DNA of 64,000 bases from Pantoea coffeiphila (GTDB lineage Bacteria; Pseudomonadota; Gammaproteobacteria; Enterobacterales; Enterobacteriaceae). Shown here piece after piece: positions 53,947-62,942 of this stretch. Each line of letters opens with the position of its first letter. Within the stretch, counting starts at the first letter, position 1. The notes beneath the pieces are model-generated. The model did no database searches. It worked only from the letters and a program-made list of their open reading frames with translations, and was not told the origin of the DNA. Both the position numbers and the translations under genes were made by a program. The stretch covers positions 372,001-436,000 of the forward strand of contig NZ_JAFBFW010000005.1 of the NCBI RefSeq assembly GCF_016909495.1, written 5' to 3'.

Positions 53947-55334
53947 CCCGGTCCTCCGGTCACTCGCGTCAGCTCTTCGAGTGTTGTCTCTCCTCTATTA
54001 ACGCAGTGCAGCCCGCCGGTGAATAAAGGTTCCATACCCTGTTGGAGAGCTAACTTTGCCAGTGTTTCCGGACTGGCATTCTGTGCAAGGGCATTTTGCA
54101 GTGATGGAAAAACGGGCAGCATCTCAAACAGCGCCAGCCGACCGTAATATCCCGAAAAGCAACGTTCACACCCAACGGCTCGCCAGTTCTGCACCGTTCC
54201 CGGCCAGATATCGCTGGGAAAATGCGCCAGTGCTTCCGCTGGCTCGCGGCAGTGCGAACAGAGCTTCCTCACCAGGCGCTGCGCAACGATCAGTTTGAGT
54301 GCGGAGGCCAGCATATAACCCGGAACACCCATCTGCCCCATGCGAACCAGCGTTTCCGTGGTGGAGTTAGTGTGCAGGGTAGAGAGCACCAGATGCCCGG
54401 TTTGCGCGGCCTTGACGGCTATTTCAGCCGTTTCAGCGTCGCGGATTTCCCCCAGCATAATCACGTCCGGGTCCTGGCGAAGCAGCGCCCTCAGCACAAG
54501 ATTGAAACTCAGCCCGGAACGCGTGTGGATCTGGGTCTGATTGACTCCCGCAAGCGGGATCTCTACAGGGTCCTCTACGCTGCACAGATTGCGGCTGGGT
54601 GCATTAAGCCAGCTCAGGCCGCTGTAAAGCGTAAACGTCTTGCCGCTGCCGGTAGGGCCGGTCACCAAAATTAACCCCTGTGGTTTAGAGAGCGCGCTAC
54701 GGTAGTGTTTTAGCAACGTCGCAGGCATGCCGAGTTTTTCCAGTGATATTGCCTGTTCATCACTTTGCAGTAGCCGTATTACTGCTTTTTCGCCGCAGCG
54801 CGTGGGCAGGGTCGATAACCGGAAAGACTCGGTTTTATCGGCAAGCACCAGCGAAAACTGGCCATCCTGCGGGACTCGCCGTTCAGCGATATCCAGACTG
54901 GCAAGTATTTTAAGCCGGGCGATTAGCGGCGCGCTGCCCTCACTGAGAACCATTGCCTGCTGTAAAACGCCGTCCACCCTTATCCTGATCCGCAGACCGT
55001 GCTCCTGGGGTTCAATATGCACATCGGAGGCGCGTTTTTGCAGTGCCATACTCAGCAGTTGGTTAACTCTGTCTATTGCGCCAGCGCCTGCCTCATCAGG
55101 GCGTTCTGCCCCTTCCTGGGGTCCCTGATTACGGTGTAAATATTGCTCGAGCCGTGCCTGCGGCCAGCATTCCACGTCGATTACGCCAGGTGTGAGAAAA
55201 CGCAGCTCCGTCATCATCTCGTGCGGTGGCGTACCGGACAGCGCAATGTGCAGGCGCTGGTGGCTGAACTCAACGATTGCGGCCTGATAGCGCTCGCAGA
55301 TGGCTTCAACGGCACGCTGGCTGGCGCTAATCAT
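53943..55334 (-). CDS. hofB: Type IV pilus assembly ATPase HofB
   Basis: GspE/PilB-family hexameric ATPase. 463 residues (E. coli 461). Walker A GPTGSGKT, Asp box and Walker B (DPDVIMLGEIRDAETAE), His box (GHLVLSTLHTNS) and the tetracysteine zinc site (CSHC and CERC) are all intact, so it looks functional. The N-terminal domain is shorter than in PilB. ATGA overlaps join it to ppdD and hofC. Confidence 0.95.
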   Translation of the reverse strand: MISASQRAVEAICERYQAAIVEFSHQRLHIALSGTPPHEMMTELRFLTPGVIDVECWPQARLEQYLHRNQGPQEGAERPDEAGAGAIDRVNQLLSMALQKRASDVHIEPQEHGLRIRIRVDGVLQQAMVLSEGSAPLIARLKILASLDIAERRVPQDGQFSLVLADKTESFRLSTLPTRCGEKAVIRLLQSDEQAISLEKLGMPATLLKHYRSALSKPQGLILVTGPTGSGKTFTLYSGLSWLNAPSRNLCSVEDPVEIPLAGVNQTQIHTRSGLSFNLVLRALLRQDPDVIMLGEIRDAETAEIAVKAAQTGHLVLSTLHTNSTTETLVRMGQMGVPGYMLASALKLIVAQRLVRKLCSHCREPAEALAHFPSDIWPGTVQNWRAVGCERCFSGYYGRLALFEMLPVFPSLQNALAQNASPETLAKLALQQGMEPLFTGGLHCVNRGETTLEELTRVTGGPG

Positions 55335-55771
55335 TGTTTCTGCTCCTGTTCAAAGCGGAACAGGTCCTCACAGGCTTCTTTTAATCCACTGCTGTCGCTG
55401 GTGCAGCTACGCTGCCAGCTGAGATAGCCGTCGCTGCTGTCCCACTGTGGTGTTAATGTCACGTTCAACCCTTTCAGGCTTTCCTGACCGGTGAGCGAGA
55501 TAATGCCTGCGCTTACCGTTATCGCAGAAACGTAGCGCGAAGTTCGCGTTGAAGGCACACCCTGACTGCCAGCATCACAGCCGGTAATGCCGCCGTGCTC
55601 AATCGCACATAGCTCAACACCGGTTTTATACGGCATAGCCGTTTGCAGCATGTCTGTCAGTGCAGCCTTCTGCAGGTAGTTCTGGTATGCGGGCAGGCCA
55701 ATCGCACTCAATATGGCGACAATGGCAATAACGATCATCAATTCAATCAACGTAAATCCCTGCTGGCTCAT
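55331..55771 (-). CDS. ppdD: Major type IV prepilin PpdD
   Basis: Pilin subunit precursor. 146 residues, as in E. coli. A class III signal: short leader MSQQG, cleavage before Phe6, Glu10 at +5 of the mature protein, then the hydrophobic assembly helix (FTLIELMIVIAIVAILSAIG). Four cysteines (CAIEHGGITGC, CTSD and CEDL) can form two disulfides. First gene of ppdD-hofB-hofC. The mature protein should be processed by the prepilin peptidase encoded at 47.4-48.1 kb. Confidence 0.96.
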   Translation of the reverse strand: MSQQGFTLIELMIVIAIVAILSAIGLPAYQNYLQKAALTDMLQTAMPYKTGVELCAIEHGGITGCDAGSQGVPSTRTSRYVSAITVSAGIISLTGQESLKGLNVTLTPQWDSSDGYLSWQRSCTSDSSGLKEACEDLFRFEQEQKQ

Positions 55772-55900
55772 GGTAAGTCTCCTTGTGGTTAACAGGAGGC
55801 ACCATAATCCTGAATAAAAACGTGGAATAGCGGCAAAGCAGGCAATTCAGAGGCTGATTCAAAACAATTAAACGGGGTAGCTTTGTTGCATAAAAGGTTT

Positions 55901-55914
55901 GCGGCAAGTGCCGC
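55901..55914. other. Short perfect palindrome upstream of ppdD
   Basis: GCGGCA-AG-TGCCGC lies in the 256-bp gap between ppdD and nadC, about 130 bp upstream of ppdD. It could be an operator or leader structure; nothing else in the gap is recognisable apart from the nadC terminator. Confidence 0.35.
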
Positions 55915-56021
55915 ATTTTGCCTCTTAAGGGCTTTTGAGGGACAGGCGCACGGCGTATCTTTCGCCACTCCCGGCTATGTATTTCAGGCCGGAGGGCACC
56001 AGTTAAAGGGATTTCAGGGAT

Positions 56022-56048
56022 AAAAAAGGTCAGCACAAAAGGCTGACC
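56022..56048 (-). terminator. Intrinsic terminator of nadC
   Basis: On the minus strand a perfect 7-bp stem GGTCAGC / GCTGACC is followed by a U tract (AAAAAA on the plus strand at 56022-56027). It separates nadC from ppdD. Confidence 0.88.
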
Positions 56049-56077
56049 GTGGGAGGTATATGGAAAGCGGCAGAGGC

Positions 56078-56971
<894 letters not shown>

Positions 56972-57125
56972 TTAACTCCGAAAGGTCGGGTAACAGATAT
57001 TGCCATGCTAGCCTGTTTTTCCCCCGTTTGTCAGCCATCGGTGGGGCCTGTTATCCGACATTTTCTTATCGACTCCGGTACCAGAAACACCGGTATCCGC
57101 TCTATTCTGGCGTTAACCCGGCTGG

Positions 57126-57662
57126 CTACCGAGTAGAGAGGGAGATATGCCCAACGCGATAGCGCTCTGTACTCGGGGCATCGCCAAACGGCATTTCGCT
57201 TAGCTCAAAGCAGAGCCGCCGCCACTGCTGTACATCCCAGGCAAGGATGCGGGTGATACCGGCTGCTGGTTCGGGGAGGTTGCTGATTTGGCTTAAATCG
57301 CTGTCTACAGCAATGGGCACGATCTCACGTCGGGCAAAGGCGGACCGTTGCAAAGTGCTACCCGGGCGGAAGCCCAACACCGGCCAGCAGTCGATAGCGG
57401 GCCTGCCGAAGTCAGAAATCAGTTTTTTAAAACTGTTGCTTTGTAAAAAAACGGCCATGCCAGCGCTGTCCTGCCACAAATAGAACGGCGCGTAGAGTGG
57501 TTCACTGGCGGTATGCGGATCTCTACTGCAGGCATAGCACCAGGCTTTGATAACCAGGCCGGGAAAGTTATCCAGCAGGTGTCCGTTTTCCCGCACGCGA
57601 TTTTCAATAATCGTCATGTCGTAGTCGGTGGGCAGACGAAAGCGATATTGCATGGCGATCAT
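57126..57662 (-). CDS. DUF4865 family protein
   Basis: 178 residues. The beginning, MIAMQYRFRLPTDYDM, with RVRENGHLLDNFPGL and APFYLWQDSAGMAVFL, corresponds to the DUF4865 family as I remember it; function is not established. No signal peptide or transmembrane segment. It overlaps the upstream tautomerase gene by four bases, so the two are translated together. Probably the last gene of a three-gene operon controlled by the divergent LysR gene. Confidence 0.7.
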   Translation of the reverse strand: MIAMQYRFRLPTDYDMTIIENRVRENGHLLDNFPGLVIKAWCYACSRDPHTASEPLYAPFYLWQDSAGMAVFLQSNSFKKLISDFGRPAIDCWPVLGFRPGSTLQRSAFARREIVPIAVDSDLSQISNLPEPAAGITRILAWDVQQWRRLCFELSEMPFGDAPSTERYRVGHISLSTR

Positions 57663-58057
57663 AGCGGCTGCTCCTGCGGCCAGTTGAACGGATTTCCGTT
57701 GGCAAATGACCAGTCTTCAGGCTGGCTGAAACTTAATGTGATCATCACATCTTCCGGGCGCACCGCCAGTTCGGCAGAGAGCCGCCGGGCAAGATGCTGA
57801 TAGAAGCGCTGTTTCTGTTCCACGCTGCGTGGCCGGCCTGCGGTGATATGAAACCAGATAAATCCCTCTGAACGCGGTCCGCCAAGATAGTGACGAGGGA
57901 AAACACGCAGCCCGGGGGCATATTCATCAAACAGCTGGAAGCAGTCATCCTGCGGCACATCGAAGAAATCGACCAGCGTCTGATGTAAAAGGGCTGAAAG
58001 GGCCTGCCGGAACTCCGCGGTTTTTCCAGCAGGCAGAGCGATACGAGTAAAAGGCAT
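57659..58057 (-). CDS. Tautomerase family protein (4-oxalocrotonate tautomerase-like)
   Basis: 132 residues. It begins MPFTRI, so Pro1 would be exposed after Met removal as the catalytic base of the tautomerase superfamily. The sequence has two 4-OT-like beta-alpha-beta halves: LHQTLVDFFDVPQDDCFQLFDEY in the first and QKQRFYQHLARRLSAELAVRPEDVMITL in the second. Length fits the longer, fused-type members. Substrate unknown. It lies 3 bases after the CMD gene and overlaps the DUF4865 gene. Confidence 0.8.
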   Translation of the reverse strand: MPFTRIALPAGKTAEFRQALSALLHQTLVDFFDVPQDDCFQLFDEYAPGLRVFPRHYLGGPRSEGFIWFHITAGRPRSVEQKQRFYQHLARRLSAELAVRPEDVMITLSFSQPEDWSFANGNPFNWPQEQPL

Positions 58058-58060
58058 GGT

Positions 58061-58369
58061 TTACTCCTCCGGAAAATGTAAATGACCGAGTGCGGTGACT
58101 GCGGCGGGCCAGCCGCAATAAAACGCCAGATGGGTGATAACTTCCGTCAGTTCGGCGTGGGTGAGGCCATTTTCCTGGGCAAAATTCAGGTGCCACGGCA
58201 GCTGCTGATGGCGGCCTGCGGCAATCAATGCAGCAACGGTAATCAGGCTGCGATCGCGCCTGCTCAGCTCGCTGCGCTGCCAGATAGCGCCAAACAAAGT
58301 TTCATTTGTAATCGCAGCAAAATGGGGGGCAATTTCTGCCAGATCGTCGCGGGTAAGTGAGTGAGGCAT
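58061..58369 (-). CDS. Carboxymuconolactone decarboxylase (CMD/AhpD-like) family protein
   Basis: 102 residues from the ATG at 58367-58369, preceded by AGGGAG. It shows the CMD fold pattern SRRDRSLITVAALIAAG, then LPWHLNFAQENGLTHAEL and ITHLAFYCGWPAA. The CxxC pair of peroxidase-type AhpD proteins is absent (a single Cys occurs in FYCGWP), so a redox role like AhpD is unlikely. First gene of the set; the gap to the divergent LysR gene is about 105 bp. Confidence 0.82.
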   Translation of the reverse strand: MPHSLTRDDLAEIAPHFAAITNETLFGAIWQRSELSRRDRSLITVAALIAAGRHQQLPWHLNFAQENGLTHAELTEVITHLAFYCGWPAAVTALGHLHFPEE

Positions 58370-58444
58370 CTTAACTCCCTGTGGATGTTGATGAGTGAAT
58401 GCCAGAATAGAGGGAAGTAATTGTTTATAAAATCGCATATATTT

Positions 58445-58457
58445 GGATTGATAATCC
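58445..58457. promoter_or_regulatory. Candidate LysR operator half-sites
   Basis: GGATT-GAT-AATCC, an interrupted palindrome in the spacer between the LysR gene and the CMD gene. LysR proteins usually bind T-N11-A palindromes in such divergent spacers. Assigned by position only. Confidence 0.3.
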
Positions 58458-58474
58458 CGAAAATCAGGATGGTT

Positions 58475-59395
58475 ATGTCTCAGAATAAACGTGTGACTTT
58501 TGACCTTGAAGCGCTGCGCACTCTGGTAACCGGTATTGAGCTGGGCAGCTTTGCGCTGGCCGCCGTAAAACTTAATCGCTCAACGTCAGCGGTCAGCGCC
58601 CAGTTGAAAAAGCTGGAACAGCAAAGTGGCCTGCCGCTGCTGCAAAAGTCCGGACGTCGACTGGAACTCACTGCTAATGGTGAATTGCTAATGGCATATG
58701 GTCGCCGCCTGCTTGCCCTCAATGACGAAGCTTTCAGCGTGCTCTGTGGTCGTCATCTGGCAGGCAGCGTAAGCCTGGGAATGCAGGAGGACTTTGGTGA
58801 GTCGCTCTTGCCAGACTTGCTGGGGCAGTTTGCCCGTGCTTTTCCACAGGTTGAAGTCTCAGCAAGTATTGGTCGCAATGGTGAACTTGTGCAGGCGATG
58901 CGTCAGGGAGAGCTTGATCTGGCGCTGTGCTGGCAGGGTGACGAAAATACGCGGTTTATGCAGGCACTGCCTGCCGCACCGCTTCACTGGATTGGACGTT
59001 CTGATGCCGATCTGGCGCGCTGGCTGACAGGAGAGGAGACGCTGCCGCTACTTCTGTTTGATGCGCCCTGCATGATGCGAAGCCGTGCAATTGATGCCCT
59101 TGACCGGGCGGCGATCCCCTGGCGGGTGGCTTTTACCAGCCGTAGCCTGAGCGGTATCTGGGCCGCCGCCGCCGCCGGGCTGGGTATTACGCTTCGCAGT
59201 CGTTTTGGTCTACCTGCCGGGCTGCAGGTGCTACAGCATGCACGGCTGCCATTGCTGGGCAAGTTGGGAATAGCGCTGCATACGGGCGACGAGCGGCTGA
59301 ACCCTGCGGCAGAGCGGCTGCGCGATATCATTTTGGAACGGCTGGTACCCCCCGTGTCGCAGCCGTCCTCTACAGTAGAGATATTTTACCGCTGA
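58475..59395 (+). CDS. LysR-family transcriptional regulator
   Basis: 306 residues from the ATG at 58475 (MSQNKRVTFDLEALRTL), with AGGA 5 bases upstream; an ATG two codons earlier is also possible. N-terminal HTH (about 10-68; FALAAVKLNRSTSAVSAQLKKLEQQSG) and a LysR substrate-binding domain (GSVSLGMQEDFGESLLPDLL onward). It is divergent from the CMD-tautomerase-DUF4865 genes, which it probably controls. Its 3' end overlaps the convergent anti-sigma gene by 26 bases. Confidence 0.88.
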   Translation: MSQNKRVTFDLEALRTLVTGIELGSFALAAVKLNRSTSAVSAQLKKLEQQSGLPLLQKSGRRLELTANGELLMAYGRRLLALNDEAFSVLCGRHLAGSVSLGMQEDFGESLLPDLLGQFARAFPQVEVSASIGRNGELVQAMRQGELDLALCWQGDENTRFMQALPAAPLHWIGRSDADLARWLTGEETLPLLLFDAPCMMRSRAIDALDRAAIPWRVAFTSRSLSGIWAAAAAGLGITLRSRFGLPAGLQVLQHARLPLLGKLGIALHTGDERLNPAAERLRDIILERLVPPVSQPSSTVEIFYR

Positions 59396-60074
59396 ATAGT
59401 ACGGGGCCGGTAGGTTGGCCGGTTGGTGAACCGCCCGGCGGCTCCAGACTGATTGCGAGATCCGGTAAGGCATCAGGTTTTAGAGGAGCAAGGTCCACCC
59501 GACGGTTGCCGGAGACATCCAACAGCCCTAATGACTGCGGCTTGCCGCCTGGTGGGATCAGCCAGAGTTGCAGACTGTGGTCAGGCCCGATGTTCGGTGG
59601 TGCCGCCGTCTGCACGGTCAGCCTGTCTTGCGCCGGGTTGATGCCGATAACCCAGATCCCCTGTTGCTGACTGTTGCTCAAAACGGCAATCGCCTGAGGG
59701 GGCACGGGGGGAGGAACCAGCTGGGTATAAAGCAGTGCGCCGGCAAATGAGGCTGCCAGACCCCAGCCAAGCCATAAAGGCCATGTACTGCGCGGTATTT
59801 TTACCGGTTGCGTGACAGGTGGAGACGACAACGTGCCGGGTTGTGATTCTGTGGGCAGATCGCCAACAATGCGCGGCCACAGTGTTTCTGGCGGTGTAAC
59901 GGGGATGACATCGCTATCCAGTGCGACCAGCGCGTTTTGCCAGCGCTGGACTTCAGCTGCCAGTTCGGGGTCCTGCTTTATACGGTGCATGAAACGCAGG
60001 CGAGCCGCACCACGCAGCGTACCCAGGGCATATTCTGCGGCCAGGGCGGAATCAAAATCGTGTTTGCTTTTCAT
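59370..60074 (-). CDS. Anti-sigma factor, RskA type
   Basis: 234 residues. The N-terminal cytoplasmic part (AAEYALGTLRGAARLRFMHRI, then DPELAAEVQRWQ) is the anti-sigma domain seen in RskA/ChrR-like proteins. One transmembrane segment (about 97-115) follows, then a Pro-rich spacer and a periplasmic RskA C-terminal domain (QGIWVIGINPAQDRLTVQT, LQLWLIPPGGKPQSLGLLD). It is expected to hold the adjacent ECF sigma factor and release it after cleavage. No HxxxCxxC zinc motif is present. The start overlaps the sigma gene stop in an ATGA. Confidence 0.85.
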   Translation of the reverse strand: MKSKHDFDSALAAEYALGTLRGAARLRFMHRIKQDPELAAEVQRWQNALVALDSDVIPVTPPETLWPRIVGDLPTESQPGTLSSPPVTQPVKIPRSTWPLWLGWGLAASFAGALLYTQLVPPPVPPQAIAVLSNSQQQGIWVIGINPAQDRLTVQTAAPPNIGPDHSLQLWLIPPGGKPQSLGLLDVSGNRRVDLAPLKPDALPDLAISLEPPGGSPTGQPTGPVLFSGKISLL

Positions 60075-60616
60075 ATGCCCACGCAGCCTTTTAAATGCAT
60101 TAAGGCCCGGCGTATCCAGCTTTTGACGGTACCGGCAGGCTGTTGCAGATGTAGCGCGATTTCACCATGTGAAAGACCATGATGATAAGCCAGAACGATG
60201 CTTTGCCGCTGCTCTGCGGGCAGGGCGTCCATGCAGGTTAAAAGCCTGCGTGATTCGTATGTCGAAGGTGTGGGATCGCACGTACCTTCACCCGCGATCG
60301 CATCGCCCTCATCGTCCAGTTCCAGAACGCGATTGTCCTGCAAACGCAGATAATCAATCGCACGATGGCGAACAATATTGGTCAGCCACGTTTTGGGCGC
60401 GCTTTGGGTCGGATCGAAGCTGCCAGCCCGCTGCCAGAGAGCGAGAAAACTGTCATGCAGTACTTCCTCCGCCCAACCACGACGGTGAAGAAGACGTAGC
60501 GCGATGGCAAACAGATAGGGCGAGTAGCTGCGGTAAAGCGCTTCGAAAGCGCGTTTATCACCGGCTGCCACTGCCCGAATCAGTAAAACCTGACTGTCGA
60601 TTGATTCTTCCGCCAT
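60071..60616 (-). CDS. ECF sigma factor (SigK-like)
   Basis: 181 residues from the ATG at 60614-60616, preceded by AGGA. Sigma region 2 (AFEALYRSYSPYLFAIALRLL, then AEEVLHDSFLALWQ and TWLTNIVRHRAIDYLR) and region 4 (ALPAEQRQSIVLAYHHGLSHGEIALHLQQ, with GTVKSWIRRAL) are complete. The pairing with an RskA-type anti-sigma and a FAS1 gene resembles mycobacterial SigK. Located 71 bp downstream of the FAS1 gene, on the same strand and probably in the same operon. Confidence 0.88.
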   Translation of the reverse strand: MAEESIDSQVLLIRAVAAGDKRAFEALYRSYSPYLFAIALRLLHRRGWAEEVLHDSFLALWQRAGSFDPTQSAPKTWLTNIVRHRAIDYLRLQDNRVLELDDEGDAIAGEGTCDPTPSTYESRRLLTCMDALPAEQRQSIVLAYHHGLSHGEIALHLQQPAGTVKSWIRRALMHLKGCVGI

Positions 60617-60687
60617 GAATCGTCCTGATAGAAGTGCAGAGGTGAACAACGCGTTCCCCCTGCACAGGGTATAGACCCTTTTTATCG

Positions 60688-61245
60688 TTATGGCATTAGC
60701 ACAGTATCAATAACGTCGATTGCGCCATTTTTCTGCTGAACGTCATAGGTACTGATGTTGGCGACATTACCCTGGTTATCTTTCAGCTGCAGGTTGTGTG
60801 GGCCATTCTGCATCACCCACAGCGAAGCGCCGTTAACGGTTTTCAGCTCGGCACGGCCATGGCCCTGTTTGACCTTTTTCTCCAGCGCCTTCATGTCATA
60901 TTTCCCGGCCACGACGTGATAGGTGAGCACGGCGGTCAGTTTGCTTTTATTTTCAGGTTTTAGCAGCGTATCGACGGTACCCATAGGCAGTTTGGCGAAA
61001 GCCGCATTAGTCGGGGCAAATACGGTGAAGGGGCCGGGGCCTTGCAGCGTATCGACGAGGCCTGCTGCTTTAACTGCGGCGACCAGCGTGGTGTGATCCT
61101 TCGAGTTCATCGCATTTTCAACGATATTTTTAGAAGGGTACATGGCTGCCCCTCCCACCATCACAGTGTTTTGTGACATCTCTGCCAGAGCGGCAGCGCT
61201 AAACAGTAAAGATGCACACAGAGCGGAACGGATGACAGTTTTCAT
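60688..61245 (-). CDS. Exported fasciclin (FAS1) domain protein
   Basis: 185 residues from the ATG at 61243-61245 (SD GAGGA). Signal peptide MKTVIRSALCASLLFSAAALA, then a single FAS1 domain (about 40-184) with its H1 region (LQGPGPFTVFAPTNAAFAKL) and H2 region (LTYHVVAGKYD), ending VIDTVLMP. FAS1 domains mediate adhesion or binding; the ligand is unknown. MPT70/MPT83, targets of mycobacterial SigK, have the same domain. Likely exported to the periplasm and possibly the leading gene of the sigma/anti-sigma operon. Confidence 0.9.
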   Translation of the reverse strand: MKTVIRSALCASLLFSAAALAEMSQNTVMVGGAAMYPSKNIVENAMNSKDHTTLVAAVKAAGLVDTLQGPGPFTVFAPTNAAFAKLPMGTVDTLLKPENKSKLTAVLTYHVVAGKYDMKALEKKVKQGHGRAELKTVNGASLWVMQNGPHNLQLKDNQGNVANISTYDVQQKNGAIDVIDTVLMP

Positions 61246-61293
61246 GCTGAATTCCTCGGGTAAGAGAAGGCGTATTTGCCTCATATTGCTATC

Positions 61294-61320
61294 TACGTTC
61301 AGCGATGAAAAACGGATGCA
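61294..61320 (-). promoter_or_regulatory. Candidate ECF-type promoter of the FAS1-sigma-anti-sigma operon
   Basis: On the minus strand GCATCC, 16 bases, then CGTA, ending about 49 bp upstream of the FAS1 start codon. The spacing and the CGT-type -10 are typical of ECF promoters, and autoregulation by the adjacent sigma factor is expected for such cassettes. No second copy was found by eye to confirm the motif. Confidence 0.4.
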
Positions 61321-61428
61321 GAAAAATGAAAATATTATTTTTACGCGACAAGCGTGCGGCGAGAAGTTTGCCGGAGCCAAAATAAATCATGTTAATCTGA
61401 GCAGATTCTGATGACAGGGGAGTAGGGC

Positions 61429-61998
61429 ATGCAGTTGCAAGATGGCTGGATTAACGAGGCCAGAAAAGTTCCGTCGCCGCATTTTAACCAGCGACCGAAT
61501 GATGAAAAACCCTCGCTGTTGGTGATCCACAATATTAGCCTGCCGCCCGGTGAGTTCGGCGGCCCCTGGATTGACGATCTGTTTACCGGTCAGCTCGATC
61601 CCAATGCTCATCCTTATTTTGCCGGCATCAGCCATCTGCAGGTTGCCGCTCATTGCCTGATCCGTCGTGATGGGGAGGTTGTGCAATACGTGCCGTTTCA
61701 GCTACGCGCATGGCACGCGGGCGTGTCAAACTATCAGGGACGTGAAGCCTGTAATGATTTTTCAGTCGGTATTGAACTCGAGGGCACCGATACGTTGCCC
61801 TATACCGATGCGCAGTATCGTTCTCTGCAGGCCGTTACCGAACAGCTGATTGCTGAGTATCCGGCAATGGCCCTGAATATTACCGGGCACAGCGACATTG
61901 CACCGCAGCGTAAAACCGATCCCGGCCCTGCGTTCGACTGGGCCCGATTCCGCACCGCTCTGGCGCAGCAAGTCCAGGGTAAAAAAGATGGGAGTTAA
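61429..61998 (+). CDS. ampD: 1,6-anhydro-N-acetylmuramoyl-L-alanine amidase AmpD
   Basis: Cytosolic zinc amidase in peptidoglycan recycling; its loss induces AmpC in species that carry ampR-ampC. 189 residues (E. coli 183). Zinc ligands His34 (VIHNISLPPGEFGGPWIDD), His154 and Asp164 (GHSDIAPQRKTDPGPAFDW) and Glu116 fall at the E. coli positions. It starts a two-gene operon with ampE three bases downstream. Confidence 0.96.
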   Translation: MQLQDGWINEARKVPSPHFNQRPNDEKPSLLVIHNISLPPGEFGGPWIDDLFTGQLDPNAHPYFAGISHLQVAAHCLIRRDGEVVQYVPFQLRAWHAGVSNYQGREACNDFSVGIELEGTDTLPYTDAQYRSLQAVTEQLIAEYPAMALNITGHSDIAPQRKTDPGPAFDWARFRTALAQQVQGKKDGS

Positions 61999-62001
61999 GG
62001 C

Positions 62002-62856
62002 ATGACGTTATTTAGCCTGTTGTTGGTTCTCGGATGGGAACGCCTGTTCAAAATGGGTGAGCACTGGCAGCTGGATCATCATCTGATGCCATTCTTTCGC
62101 AGAGTAAAGTATTTCTCGCTGCTGCGTACCCTGTTGATGACGCTGGTAGTGATGTCTGTCGTGGCGGTGGTGATGCTGTCGCTGAAAGGCTGGTTTTTCG
62201 GCGTGCCGCAGTTAATTTTTTGGATCCTTGTTGGCCTGCTGTGCATCGGGGCGGGTTCGGTTCGCCTTCACTATCACGCTTATCTGCGTGCTGCCAGCCA
62301 TAATGATGTGCATGCGCATGATGCGATGGCGGAAGAACTGACCCTGATCCACGGTGTGCCGGGTGAGTGCAGCGAACGTGAGTATCTTGGTGAATTACAG
62401 AATGCGCTGCTGTGGATTAACTTCCGATTTTATCTTGCTCCGCTGTTCTGGTTTGTCGTCGGTGGTCCGTGGGGGCCGGTGCTGCTGGTGGGCTATGCCT
62501 TCCTGCGTGCCTGGCAAAGCTGGCTGGCGCGGCAGCGCGATCCGCTTACCCGTTCCCAGTCAGGCGTGGATGCACTGCTGCACTGGATTGACTGGATCCC
62601 GGTTCGGCTGGTTGGTGTCGCTTACGCGCTGCTGGGCCACGGCGAGCGTGCGCTGCCCGCCTGGCTGGCCTCGCTGGGCGATCGCCATACGCCGCAGTAT
62701 CAGGTGCTCACCCGTCTGGCACAGTTCTCGCTGGCACGCGATCCGCATATGGATAAGGTAGAAACGCCACGCTTGGCGGTCTCGCTGGCGAAGAAGGTAT
62801 CGCTGGTGCTGGTGGTGGTGGTCGCATTGCTGACGATTTACGGTACGTTGGTATAA
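62002..62856 (+). CDS. ampE: Inner-membrane protein AmpE
   Basis: Membrane protein of unclear mechanism linked to beta-lactamase regulation. 284 residues, as in E. coli. [19 protein letters not shown] opens the protein; about four transmembrane segments are seen, the last at the C-terminus ([19 protein letters not shown]). Cotranscribed with ampD. Confidence 0.94.
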   Translation: MTLFSLLLVLGWERLFKMGEHWQLDHHLMPFFRRVKYFSLLRTLLMTLVVMSVVAVVMLSLKGWFFGVPQLIFWILVGLLCIGAGSVRLHYHAYLRAASHNDVHAHDAMAEELTLIHGVPGECSEREYLGELQNALLWINFRFYLAPLFWFVVGGPWGPVLLVGYAFLRAWQSWLARQRDPLTRSQSGVDALLHWIDWIPVRLVGVAYALLGHGERALPAWLASLGDRHTPQYQVLTRLAQFSLARDPHMDKVETPRLAVSLAKKVSLVLVVVVALLTIYGTLV

Positions 62857-62892
62857 GCCCAGGCCGAGAGCGGCGGGGAGTCATGCAGTAAT

Positions 62893-62924
62893 AAAAAATC
62901 AGGCCAGCATATGCTGGCCTGATT
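62893..62924 (-). terminator. Intrinsic terminator of aroP
   Basis: A perfect 28-base palindrome (AATCAGGCCAGCAT and its complement, 62897-62924) with A residues at 62893-62898 that give a U tract on the minus strand. It lies between convergent ampE and aroP. Confidence 0.88.
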
Positions 62925-62942
62925 GCGTTCTGTCTGAAGAGA

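Noticed and set aside
55875-55900. AGCTTTGTTGCATAAA resembling the terminal repeat of IS903-type elements
   Set aside because: Only one end, imperfect match, no transposase fragment or target duplication nearby.
58421-58474. Upstream extension of the LysR gene from alternative starts
   Set aside because: The extension is not LysR-like; the ATG at 58475 has the better SD and gives the usual family N-terminus.
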